Part shown: piece after piece, positions 53,501 through 63,203 of the stretch
How positions within the stretch are numbered: position 1 is the stretch's first letter
How the letters are laid out: each line of letters begins with the position of its first letter
Assembly: GCA_003118195.1 (NCBI GenBank)
Contig: BEXV01000001.1
Location: forward strand, 644,990 to 708,989
DNA from: Hemicentrotus pulcherrimus
Taxonomy: Eukaryota > Echinodermata > Echinoidea > Camarodonta > Strongylocentrotidae
Reading direction: 5' to 3'
DNA: 64,000 nucleotides
The notes under the pieces: model-generated
Seen by the model: only the letters and a program-made list of their open reading frames with translations
Databases searched by the model: none
What the model was told of the DNA's origin: nothing
Translations under genes and position numbers: made by a program

Positions 53501-56500
53501 CTTCTGAGTTGAAATGTTTTTATATTGCAAACAATAGGAGTACAATGTTATGATGAATATTGTTTTGCGGACTTTGACCTAAAATTGTACGCACTGCACC
53601 GTCAAGTTTACACTGTCGAGAAGCTTTACGTAAATGAGAGGCAAGTCACGAGTCTTGAATTGGTGATATAAGCAGACTCGGCATAGATGTTTAGTTTGCC
53701 AATAAATTATTTGGATTGTTTTTTTTCTGTAGAAGAGGCTTTATTGATTTTGAAATTTTTGTAGGCCTATAAAGTATAATAGAAATTAACAAATTCATAC
53801 GTTTAATTGAATATTATCGGGCAAACCCATAACGATCGTCAAGAACAGATAGAGAAAAAATATGATCTCTTTGAACAGGGGCATTTCATACATGTATGTA
53901 TGATTTGGTACTTCATCAATTTTATTTGTGAAGTGTCTATAGTTTTGAAAATGTGGTGTATTTTCTTAAGTTACAAGATGTTAGTGTTTCTGTCTGTCTG
54001 TGTTTGTCTGTCTCTCTGTCCCCTCTCTCTCTCTTTCTCTCTTTCTATTTTTTGTTGGCAGTTAAGTTGCGAAATGTTGCCATCGCAGAATGTAAACATA
54101 CACCAACAAAAAAATAACTAGTATTTAAATTCAGACGTTCTTTGTAATGTTATCACTATCTACATTGCGACATATTATAAAATCTAATGTTTGTACATAT
54201 AAATACGTATTTGTTAATTTTGAATTGTATTAGAATAATGGCGGGGATTAATGGCGATTCTGTCATGTGGCAGCTGATCTGGGAAATCTACGTTTTTTTC
54301 TTCAAGTTGTCTGACGGTGTAGACTAATCATTCGAGAACCTCCGGGTACTATGACACATTTTCTAATTTTAGAATCAGAGATTGACCCCGTGTCGCGCGC
54401 ATGTGTCTTGTCTACTACCGGGTGAATTCCATTAGAACGAAGAAGAGACTCTGTTTCTGAGTCGGGAAAATCTTGTTTCAGTGCTTTATTTTCTTTGTCT
54501 TATTACTGGAGAGTGATTTCTGCATTCATATGAGGATTTATATTATACCGGAATGCAGTTATCAAGATATGCTAGGTGACAGATTCCTATTTATTAGAAA
54601 GAACATTGGCAAAGGAGTGCCGGTAAAGTTCTTCGACGGTATGAGTCGTCAGTTTTTTGTGTGATTAGTCTGCTTCTCTACATAGGCCTATACGCAACCA
54701 CCGCGAAACCATTCCCTTGCCTGGATTTGGAATGGAGTCGGGCTAGAACTTAGATTTTCTTTTCTTTAGGCCTACTTGTTAAAATAATTATAACATTTTT
54801 ATTTAACACATGCTCATTTTTCTGCATCGTCAGTAAACATTGTAGGAACATTTTTGAAGGCCTGATTATGCTCAGGAAGTTGTTGGCGTTAATCTAAATT
54901 TCCTTTGAGGAAACAAAGAAGTGTCCATATTTTGTGCGTGTCGTACCGGTAGCGTCCAGCCACACACATGGATGATGCACTGTATGAACTGCGCTCGCTC
55001 GCTAGCCGTGCATTAGTCGGGCAACACACTGAGCTGACCTGCGTTCGTTGTTTATTGTTTTAAACAAAGGGATTGGACACTTTGTCTTTGCTGCAGTTGA
55101 TCGTTGAGGCTCTGTGCTATTTATTTTAGGGTTGCTACACAGCTGTAATTCAGCCCTATTTTTGTGTAGCCTATGTTCTCTCTGACTCTGATTCCTGAAG
55201 AGGATCAAGACTTCTTTCACGATGATTCAGAAGAAACTTCCATACGAATCAATGCTAGCAATAGCATTGATGTTGAGCGTTCTTCGAATTGATTGGACAG
55301 ACTACCTAAGAGAAGATGTTTTGGTTACTAACTCAAGATTTCACGATACAATTGTGGGACCCAGTGTAGGGCTGACAGAAACACAATTTCATAATCTATA
55401 TAATTCAGCTGGACAAACTCATTCAAAAAATATTATTACAGACTCATTTTATTATAATCGGTCAGTATTTAGAGAACTTGATTCACTCTATGAAGGAATT
55501 TCATCTATAACTAGCTCAAGAAGGAGAGTTGAAGTGACAACATTTTTGCTAGATCAATTGGAGTCCAATGATCGCTCAAATGGGCAAGTGATGGTCGCAC
55601 AACAACCCACAAACCCAACAAACAACCATGTCAACAACAATATTAATAGTGGAAACCTTGAACAGCCCATGCATCATGATAGTGAAAGTGATGAAGGTTT
55701 TGAAGAGATGGATACAGGAGTGGAAGGTGCCGTGGGGCAGTCTCATTCAGTCTCCCCTACACCTTCAGATGAGCTGAGTATTGAGGTACACATTTGCGTG
55801 GATAAAGAAAATAAAATTGTTCAGAAAGCAAATAAGAGTACAGTAAATTTACAACACATGTTCATGTACATGTACACGTACATGTATGTTGACCTTCTGT
55901 AGTGACAACCTGTTTTAAAGAGCACCTGTCTACAGACCAAATTGTTTCCTCATTTTTTTTCTTCATTTTTTGTAATGATTTACACACTGTATAATATAAT
56001 ATTTAATCTACCTTGAATGTTTTTAATGCACAAACATGTACATTCTATTATAAACTTTGCATACCCCAAAAGGTGAGGGAAATTAATACCCTGTAGATTG
56101 AACAGTCTTTCACTTCTTGTACTTAATGTACTTATTGTACTTACATGTACTTGCTCTCTAAAAATGATGACCCATGTTTAATCTTGGGATATAACTGCTN
56201 TATAATATAATACCTTGAATGTTTTTAATGCACAAACATGTACATTCTATTATAAACTTTGCATACCCCAAAAGGTGAGGGAAATTAACACCCTGTTAGA
56301 TTGAACAGTCTTTCACTTCTTGTACTTAATGTACTTATTGTACTTACATGTACTTGCTCTCTAAAAATGATGACCCATGTTTAATCTTGGGATATAACTG
56401 CTTATAAAGGAGGTTGCGTTCTGGGTAGATCTAGATGTGAAAAATATTTTGTGAGCATTTTTATTGTTATTTAATATGCAAATGTGGAAGAACATTGGAG

Positions 56501-59500
56501 AAAAAAATGTTCCCTGAAAAGCATGGCTCTTCTAATGCCTTCACATTCTAAATATGACGTGTAACAGCTTAAAAATGAGGACCACATTTTTATGACACAT
56601 GTTTGTGTAGCCCCAATGCATACAGTGCTTGTTACTAATACATGTACCATGACTGGACCAAATTATTTTATCATTTATGATGATTCCACAGCGTTTCTTT
56701 CACAATGCAACCACATGACCCAGAACTCAACTTTGTCTTCAAACATGTCCAACTTAAATGTTGTGATTTGTGGAATGTCTTCACGGCAATAGTAGATGAG
56801 AATGTAAGAAAAACTTACTTTCATGTATGAATTTGAAAATATTTCTCCACCTAGGTAACCTACATGTAGACTCTACTTAAACTATATTTCTTTACTGAAA
56901 ATTTGTAAAATTTTATCTAAACCCCTATCATAATTATTTTTTCTCTCTTTTGTAATTTCCCCAGGACATGGACTTGATTGAAAGCCTATGGAGACAGGAT
57001 ATTGATATGGGAGTTTGTCCTGAGACCTACCCTTACAAGACAGACCTCAAACCAGGCTTTACTGAGGACCTCAAGAAACAAGGCCTAGACCAATGGGATT
57101 ACAGCTACAACATAGATGGAGAGACAGGAGAGTATGTTGCTGGGCCTCGACAAGACTTTGAAGAAGAAGTCCAACGAACAGTCCAACCTCAAGAGCCACT
57201 TCCTTGCACTCAGCCCCAACAAGACGCACAGCCTCAGCAAGATAGCAGTCTCTCATTGGAAGACTGCTTACAGCTTTTAGAAGATGAGTATTCACCAGAA
57301 ACAGCACAAACTGAACTTTCCCCTGGGCTTAGTCAGCAAGAAACAGAACAGCGATGGCATGACCTTGCTACTATTCCGGAACTTCAAGGTAGTATTCCTG
57401 AGCTACTGCCAACCACCCCTACTCTGAACAACACACAAGAAGGGTACTCCACTCCCCAACAGCTTTTTATCCCACCAGTGGCTAATGTCACTGGAAGTCT
57501 GGTTCCAGAGGTCACTGAACTGTCGCAACCTCAGCTGTTGAATGATGTCTTTGCTGTAAATGCTTCCACCAATGGGATGGTGAGCTTGCAGAATGCCACC
57601 CAGTCACAGCAGCAGCCCATACTTTTGCCTCCCACACGCAACGACTCATTTAACAACTTTCCAAACGTGGATGCGCAGAGTCACTCTACAAATGCCACTG
57701 CAAGTGTTCCTAATGACAACATGACAGACTACTTGATGCAGACATTACAGCACCAGATGAATGCAGTGAATGCCTCAGCACCTTTCCCTGCTGCCAACCT
57801 CAGTACAGCAGAAAACGGCAGCTCTCTCCTCATGGATCTCCTCAATTCGCCAGGCTCAGCTCATCCAATCAATCCATTGGATCTGGACTTAGATGAACAG
57901 ATGCATGATGTCATTGCTGCTCTTGGAGAAGAATCCGAGTCCCTGAGTAATGATGAAGATAGCGGTAAGTACCTAATATTCTGAAGGATAACTATTTCAT
58001 ATTATCACAGTTTAATTCAACTGCTAAACAGGAATTTACAGGTCATTTGAAAGTTCATGGTCATGCAAATAAGCAAACAAATACCAGAACTGGTATGTTT
58101 CTTTAAAAACTATTAAATATCAACTTTATAGTGCTAAAATTTGAAAGACTAAATTATTATTTCATGAAATGTGCACATGTTGTATGGCTGGTTCTTTTCA
58201 TTTTATAATCTACCTGAATGCACTTGTTTTCTGGGATGTTGGCTATACTTGTATATTGGTACATGTACATGTAGGTGTAGCAAACGCAGCTGTTTGTGTA
58301 CATGGAAGATAGATCATTTTCTTGAATCACGATTCACATGAAGCGATTTTCTTTCCAGACATTCATTTTAAAAAGAATTAAGAAGATATACATTCATAAC
58401 ACAAGCAAGGGCCTCAAAATGTAGGTCAAAAGATGTTATGTGCCTACCTTGGGATTCCTGGGGGGCTCAGGTACCATGAACATTTTCTTAGTACAAACTT
58501 GGATCCTTGCCGAATTTGATGACACTATCAAGAAAGGTCAGTTGGAGTGCTGAGCTTGCTGCAAATTCTCCGGAGAAGGCTGATAAGGTCTACTTGCAAC
58601 TTGATCCTGTGCTGTGTTTTTTCTTTCTTCTTCTTCTCTCTGTCTTGTTCAACCGCTGCATTTTTCCCCTTCAAATCTTATGCTTTGTTCTTGGTGCTCT
58701 ACTTACAAATGTAGCTGTTTTGAATTGACTCAATCAGAATAAGAAAGTGATCAATTTATGCTGTTGCAGAACAATAATGTATCAAATATCCGATGTGGCT
58801 TTGGTTTGGTTTTGATTCACTACTACATTCATGTATGCAGCTACATGTATTGACTGTTTTTACTTCTAATGCTGTGTCTACGAGGGAAGAATATCTGTCC
58901 TAGATCAGCCTTCATGATGCAAGGATTAGATGCTAATGTACCACTCTCGTATTTCATACCTGCTTATGTATGGATCCCATGTCCTGTTTCAATTGATGAA
59001 ACATATTTAACCTATGTGCAGGTTGCTGTGCCTTTCTTTGTTTACCCAAAGTTTGGTAAGTAGTGGATTGTTTCAGCAGTGCCCTTCATTAAGCATTGAC
59101 TCTTTTAATTTGATTAGCAGTGGTCATGGTTTATTTCCAGGAACAAGAAATACAGAAACAGTGTGACAAGGTGTAGGACGAGCTGGACACCAAAGCTTCC
59201 AATACATCACTAGTCATTGGTCATGGACTTGTCTGTAATATAATAGCCAGTCATATGAACAAGGTTGATATTGTAATAATCTCTGTTGAGTACATTTATA
59301 ATGTTGCTTATTCTTTATCAATGTTATCTTCTTGATTATTTGAAACAGATGGATCCCTCTTTGAAGCTGAGGGTGCATCAGGCTACTCATCTGGCTCAGA
59401 TGAAGACAACTACAAGGGTGCAGCTGGAGGATATGGTTTCTCAAGAGGTCAGTGAAGAATTACAATTTTTGTACTTTTGTAACATTGTTTGATTGGTGCT

Positions 59501-61034
59501 TTAACAGACTGACACTATGAACATGACTGACAAAGAAAGCGGAAAAAATATACAGTTCCTCAGATAGACAAAGGAACATCCCTTCGCTGCTATTATGTAA
59601 AAAATATGTAGAACAGGTGTCAGATGCATTTCACCTGTTCTACACATTTTTACATAATAGCAGTGAAGGGATGTTCCTTTGTCTACCTGAGGAACTGTAT
59701 ATTTTGTCCGCTGTCTTTGTCTGTCATGTTCATACATGTAGTGTGAATGTATAGTGTGCAAAAATGACACTAAATTTTAGTTTTATAAGGATGTACACAT
59801 AATCAGAAAATACTAGTGCACACATGCTAGTGTATATTCATGTTACAGCTTTATTAATCATGTTTTGCATACTACAGTATATTTTTACATTTTTAAAACA
59901 GACTAAAGAAAAACATCAAGTCTCTGCACTGTCTGCACGTACACTATTATTATCGTTTTTGTTCTGAGAAAAAAGTAGTGACTGTACAGAAAACTTCACT
60001 TGCTCTTATTTGGTGTCTTAAAAATTGTTTTGACATTGAATTGTGTCTTTAGGGTTGCATATACATGTAAATTCAATTGTGACTAGACAAATCCAGTTCC
60101 TGATACAAATATCGAGGGTTGTTTTGTTTTACTTTAACAGAATAGATTGATATCCTTACTTCAAGATGATGTGGGTGGCACAATATTGTCCTTCCACTTC
60201 CTGTTTTGGAGAAAATAGCTGGTTAATAATGACTTTTCATATTTTTGTACTCCATCTAAAGAGATACCGGTAGTATAAATTCTGAGGGATGTTGTCTTCA
60301 AGATGTATTGTAGTATAACAGGCTCACATGTACATGTAGTTGATGCATACATTGTATACATCTAACCTGGTTTTGTTTGTACATTGACAGGTCATGAGAG
60401 GCAGTACGGGAGTGATTCCAGTAATAACAGCTACAGTGGGCAACCCCCTAAGATGGAGAATGTGAAGCACAACCATTCCTATGCTGCTCCCTCACAGTCC
60501 CAGATGCAGAATGGCAATGGTGCACAAAACATAAGCTTCAACGGAACAAACGGAAACTACATGAAGTTAAACCGTGATGAGAAACGTGCCAAGGCCCTCA
60601 AACTTCCAGTCTGCCTTGAAAAGATCATCAACCTGCCAGTCGATTCCTTCAACGACCTGGTCAAGAAATACGAGCTCACAGATCCCCAGATGCAGCTCGT
60701 CCGTGACATCAGGAGGCGTGGAAAAAACAAAGTTGCCGCTCAGAATTGCCGTAAACGTAAAATAGATGCCATCCAGATTGTGGAGTCAACGGTTGGTGAG
60801 CTTAGGATGGAAAGAGACAAGTTGGTCAAAGAGCGTGACAGCATTGACAAGGAAGTCAATGAGATGCAGCAGAGGTATGCAGAACTCTGTGAAGAAGTCT
60901 TTGCCTCGGTTCAGGATGAGCATGGTAGCCCAGTTGATCCCAATGACTATAACGTGCAACAGATGCCTGATGGTACTGTCTACCTTGTCCCACGCAATAG
61001 CAATCAAAGAGACAGTGATGAGCAGTCCATGTAA
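49776..61034 (+). CDS. NFE2L: NFE2L (cap'n'collar) bZIP factor, gene-level record
   Basis: Joined CDS for the short form: 49776-49850, 56965-57964, 59349-59447, 60391-61034, giving 1818 nt and 605 residues. For the long form, 55222-55785 replaces the first exon (768 residues). CNC factors pair with small Maf proteins and activate antioxidant/electrophile response elements. In the cytosol Keap1-Cul3 ubiquitinates them, while ER-anchored forms drive proteasome gene expression. Domain order in short-form numbering: Neh2 (26-81) with ETGE at 78-81, acidic segments 124-166, ten N-glycosylation sequons 180-309, a SSGSDED acidic-serine segment near 372-378, CNC domain about 453-500, basic region about 496-515, leucine zipper about 516-560, Neh3-like tail 585-593. 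All introns have GT-AG ends and keep frame. This is confident at family level. Whether the species has other NFE2L genes cannot be seen. Confidence 0.93.
50328..50640. repeat. (AGT)n array with inverted (ACT)n partner
   Basis: AGT triplets run to about 50556, with a higher-order 54-base period: the AATCGTAGTAGTAGTCTTGG variant at 50411 recurs at 50465 and a related AATCATAGTAG is at 50519. A complementary ACT/TAC run follows at about 50594-50638, so the two blocks can pair as a large imperfect hairpin. Open frames here (poly-Ser, poly-Thr, poly-Tyr) are artefacts. Confidence 0.9.
54930..55170 (+). promoter_or_regulatory. NFE2L: Possible promoter/leader of the long (Nrf1-like) transcript
   Basis: A CpG-richer patch at about 54935-55055 (GTCGTACCGG, GCGCTCGCTCGCTAGCCG) lies 170-290 bases before the ATG at 55222. 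A 31-codon uORF opens at 54968 and stops at 55061-55063, so a transcript starting upstream would carry it. Acceptor-like sites (CTATTTATTTTAG ending at 55129, ATTTTTGTGTAG ending near 55169) leave open that the long exon is spliced to an unseen upstream leader. No TATA box is evident. Confidence 0.35.
55222..55785 (+). CDS. NFE2L: Alternative first exon, Nrf1-like ER-membrane isoform
   Basis: The frame from ATG 55222 (CACGATGA, purine at -3) gives 188 codons. Residues 11-23 (MLAIALMLSVLRI) form a hydrophobic segment followed by DWTDYL. Then GPSVGLTETQFHNLYN (46-61) aligns with the GPS.YTQTQFHNLRN motif of NFE2L1. Residues 104-110 (EVTTFLL) align with the EVNAWLV region where DDI2 cuts human NFE2L1. 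The end is acidic and Ser-rich (ESDEGFEEMD). This is the N-terminal homology box arrangement that anchors NRF1/TCF11 and long CncC/SKN-1A forms in the ER. The predicted donor GAG|GTACAC at 55785 is weak but phase 0 with 56965. A second phase-0 donor, ACA|GTAAAT at 55842, would add 19 residues. Without splicing the frame stops at 55902. Confidence 0.85.
55786..56964 (+). other. Intron upstream of the shared Neh2 exon
   Basis: Shared 3' end of the intron for all first exons. The acceptor TTTTGTAATTTCCCCAG|GAC has a good pyrimidine tract. It contains an ACATGTACATG microsatellite-like patch at about 55857-55883 and the duplicated segment around the single N at 56200. Confidence 0.8.
55989..56402. 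repeat. ~203-bp direct duplication flanking a single N
   Basis: 55989-56199 and 56201-56402 are almost identical: CCTTGAATGTTTTTAATGC occurs at 56011 and 56213. Differences are a 9-base insertion (ATTTAATCT-like) in the first copy, one extra T and a T/C change. An N sits exactly at the junction (56200). This is the signature of two contig ends that overlap but were not merged, or of two haplotypes placed side by side. Confidence 0.9.
56965..57964 (+). CDS. NFE2L: Shared exon: Neh2/Keap1 degron, activation segments, NST-like region
   Basis: 1000-nt exon between CCCCAG|GACATG and AGCG|GTAAGT; entered in phase 0, left in phase 1. It begins DMDLIESLWRQDIDMGV, matching NRF2 Neh2 (DMDLIDILWRQDIDLGV), but the DLG degron reads DMG. 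Four lysines (short-form K50, K54, K62, K63) lie between it and DGETGEY, whose ETGE (78-81) is the high-affinity Keap1 site. SLEDCLQLLED (122-132) matches Neh5, and WHDLATIPELQ (156-166) matches the IPELQ activation motif. Residues 180-309 hold ten N-X-S/T sequons among Gln/Asn/Pro-rich sequence, as in the glycosylated NST domain of NFE2L1. The final part is acidic (LDLDLDEQMHDVIAALGEE). Only the exon's own ATG at 56968 would be an internal start. Confidence 0.93.
57965..59348 (+). other. Intron between shared exons 1 and 2
   Basis: Donor GTAAGT; acceptor TTTGAAACAG|AT, with a poor pyrimidine tract. About 1.38 kb; no embedded gene or repeat apart from ACATGTACATGTA at about 58261-58273. Confidence 0.8.
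59349..59447 (+). CDS. NFE2L: Shared small exon: acidic serine-rich segment
   Basis: 99-nt exon, phase 1 to phase 1, between AAACAG and GAG|GTCAGT. Joined in frame it encodes DGSLFEAEGASGYSSGSDED and then a Gly/Tyr-rich tail ending GYGFSR. EGASGYSSGSDED parallels EEGAVGYSSDSET of NFE2L1, which lies between the Neh6-like serine cluster and the CNC domain. The neighbouring DEDSDGS resembles, but does not match, the DSGxxS motif recognised by beta-TrCP. Because its length is divisible by three, skipping it would keep frame. Confidence 0.85.
59448..60390 (+). other. Intron between shared exons 2 and 3
   Basis: Donor GTCAGT, acceptor TGTACATTGACAG|GTCATG. It carries the long hairpin at 59513-59742 starting only 65 bases after the donor. 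Confidence 0.85.
59513..59742. repeat. Very long near-perfect hairpin in an intron
   Basis: The left arm, about 59513-59619, is the reverse complement of about 59632-59742 with only a few mismatches and short bulges. The centre is GAACAGGTG, a 12-base loop and CACCTGTTC. Arms exceed 100 nt, giving a double-stranded RNA stem if transcribed. Either it is a foldback MITE, or it yields hairpin siRNA/miRNA-like products. No target-site duplication is obvious. Confidence 0.85.
60391..61034 (+). CDS. NFE2L: Shared last exon: CNC domain, basic region, leucine zipper, Neh3-like tail
   Basis: Enters in phase 1 (G|GT CAT) and ends at TAA 61032-61034. Short-form residues 418-422 KHNHSY match the HNHTY motif of NFE2L1. 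The CNC domain runs NRDEKRAKALKLPVCLEKII.NLPVDSFNDL to RDIRRRGKNK. The basic region GKNKVAAQNCRKRK (502-515) is essentially identical to the NRF1/NRF2 DNA-contacting sequence, including Asn-510 and Cys-511. The following zipper (about 516-560) has heptad hydrophobics for small Maf pairing. The end DGTVYLVPRNSNQ matches the Neh3 VFLVPK motif needed for transactivation. All residues expected for DNA binding are present. Confidence 0.97.
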
Positions 61035-61514
61035 CTTTGATTCCAGAAACTCTTTAAAAAGCTGTAATATGCTGCTGATTCCAAGCTTCAATTTTTCAAT
61101 TTTTTTTTTTTGATAACATCTTTGTTGAAGTTCATTTTCAATTGTAAATTATGTGCCATTTAATTTTTGTTATGTTTACAACTTTAATTGCCTAGGCTTT
61201 ACATTTCTCCATATACATGTATATGCACAAGAGGCATAGCACAAAAGACCTAGATTACTTTACCTCCCAATTTTTGTAGTGCTTATCTCTATGTACACTT
61301 CATGACTTCAACTTATTTTACTTTCTACACCTTTCCTTTTTGCATTCAAGTTAATTCTTCCAGCTGACATTTTTAAACGCAGAACCCATTTGATAATCAG
61401 GTTATTCTAACCACACGAGGAGAGTAAAGAGAAATTTCTTTCATTCTTCTTTGTAAAAAATAGAATCAAGTTTTATTTTACCTCAAGGCTTACATTACAT
61501 GTATAGTAGATTCC

Positions 61515-61716
61515 ATGACATTTGCTCCGGCGACAATTGCTCCGCTGTAAATTTCATACACTAATCGAATGGCTAACTTCAACCCTGGATTCAACACTAT
61601 ACCCTACCCTAAACCTAACCCTAAACCTAACATAAAACCCTATTGAAACCCTAACCCTAACCCTACATCTTAGACGAAATAAAGCCCGGAGCAATTGTCG
61701 CAGGAGCAAATGTCGT
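61515..61716. mobile_element. MITE with telomere-like interior in the 3' UTR
   Basis: Inverted termini at 61517-61544 and 61687-61714 agree at 27 of 28 positions (GACATTTGCTCC...GACAATTGCTCCG read inward). Between them, about 61601-61664 is a degenerate CCCTAA/CCTAAA array. It has no coding capacity. It provides an extra AATAAA at 61678-61683. Confidence 0.85.
61601..61664. repeat. Interstitial telomere-like (CCCTAA)n tract
   Basis: Repeated CCCTAA and variant CCTAAA units inside the MITE. The G-rich strand would read TTAGGG, the animal telomere unit. It belongs to the transposon and does not mark a chromosome end. Confidence 0.8.
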
Positions 61717-63203
61717 GTCACCGTATAGTATGATGGATTCTTTTTTTCCCTCATTGCAAAAACATGTGTCTTATTTTTTGTAATGACTGTTATGAGTTGT
61801 CGCATTACGCACATTCTGCAAGTATGATTGCTTAGTGGAGTTATGTGTTTGATAGTCCAGTGTTTTTCCTAGGGACAGCTGTAGCTAATAGAGAGCAAGA
61901 TTCGTCGGCCTGGGAGGTAATGGGACTAGTAATGAGGTTGTGCCTCTAACAAATCACTTCTGACTTGGAATGGGAATATTAATCATTGCAATATATCTTC
62001 TCACAGACGGACCATTCATTCGATGGTCAAAGAAGTTGGTGGTATGAAGGCATCAACTCTCAAAATCTTGGTATCCTTTGTGAATGAATCTGATATCATA
62101 TACATGTATTGTTGATTTCTATCAAACCTTCAAAGAGTATTATTTAAAATTAGCCTTATTACATCTTGTAGAAATTACTTCAAGATGCAAACAATTTTGA
62201 CAATTGAATATTATCATTTTTTAAAGTCCATGTGACAGAAAGAATACATTCAAAGTGTCTATAATTTTTTCAAAGCAAATGAAGTCACCCAAATTTTAAT
62301 TTTGATCTTACTTTGATGGGCTTATCTTCTGCTAGCTAAATGTATCATATATATTGTTGTGTTAACCCTTGTGATGTACATATTTGTAAATAGCAAAAGA
62401 AAGATTATTATGCAATGGAGTTTTCCAATAATAGATGGTTGATATTTCACTGAAAAGAGAGGAAAAAAATTATTTATAACTTCAATTGTTCAGTAGTGGA
62501 AGGAGTACAAATATTCATGTGGGATGATCACAGCAATTTTGTTTTGTTACGTTTTTGGGTTTATTTTTGTTGTTGTTGTTGATATATAGTGTAAATCTTA
62601 CCCACTGACTTTTTAAATCTATGGGTACATGGGTAACATACTCATGAAATATACCGGTAGGTCAAATAATGTTCATGTACTTGTGGTGATAGACATGTCA
62701 GTGTTCCTGATAACAGAAAAATTAGGGAATGTGTAAAAAAAATTGAGTGTACTCGTAGACTTTGTCCGTCTCTAAACTAACTTTTTTTTCCAGCTCAACA
62801 GTAGAAAGCTACTGTACATGCATGTACAATGTGTTATAACAGGATTAAATGTCTTCTTTAAATTTGGAGAGAAACAAGGCTCTCTTGCATTTTGTTTTGC
62901 AGATTTTCATCTTTATAAGCTCCATAGAACATCGAGATTGTAATACCTAGTGGGTTAGTTTTACATTCACATATATATACTTCTTATGCTTTTTATTTGG
63001 AGAACTATTAAACAGATTTTGTAATTTTCACTTAAAAAAAAAAACACCTTCATTTGTATCCACAGAAGAGATATCGCATGAACGATCGTTTTTTTGTTTA
63101 ATAAGATATTTTATTAGCAAGAGGGGTGTTGATAACATGTACCTTTAAATTCCTGCTATTGTTGTACATATACATATTGATTATTGCAGAGAAAGAGAAA
63201 ACT

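Larger units (their letters stand above)
49851..55221 (+). other. Intron of the short form, 5' part
   Basis: Contains a large AGT/ACT triplet block (50328-50640), a (TCTG/CT)n tract at about 53985-54046, an A-run near 51573-51588 and the probable promoter of the long form. No other exon was recognised. Confidence 0.55.

Noticed and set aside
57071..57307. Minus-strand frame opposite the shared CNC exon
   Set aside because: Antisense shadow of a well-supported coding exon. The same applies to the frame at 60786-61091.
61601..61664. Chromosome end or fused telomere
   Set aside because: The repeats are short and degenerate and enclosed by inverted terminal repeats of a MITE.
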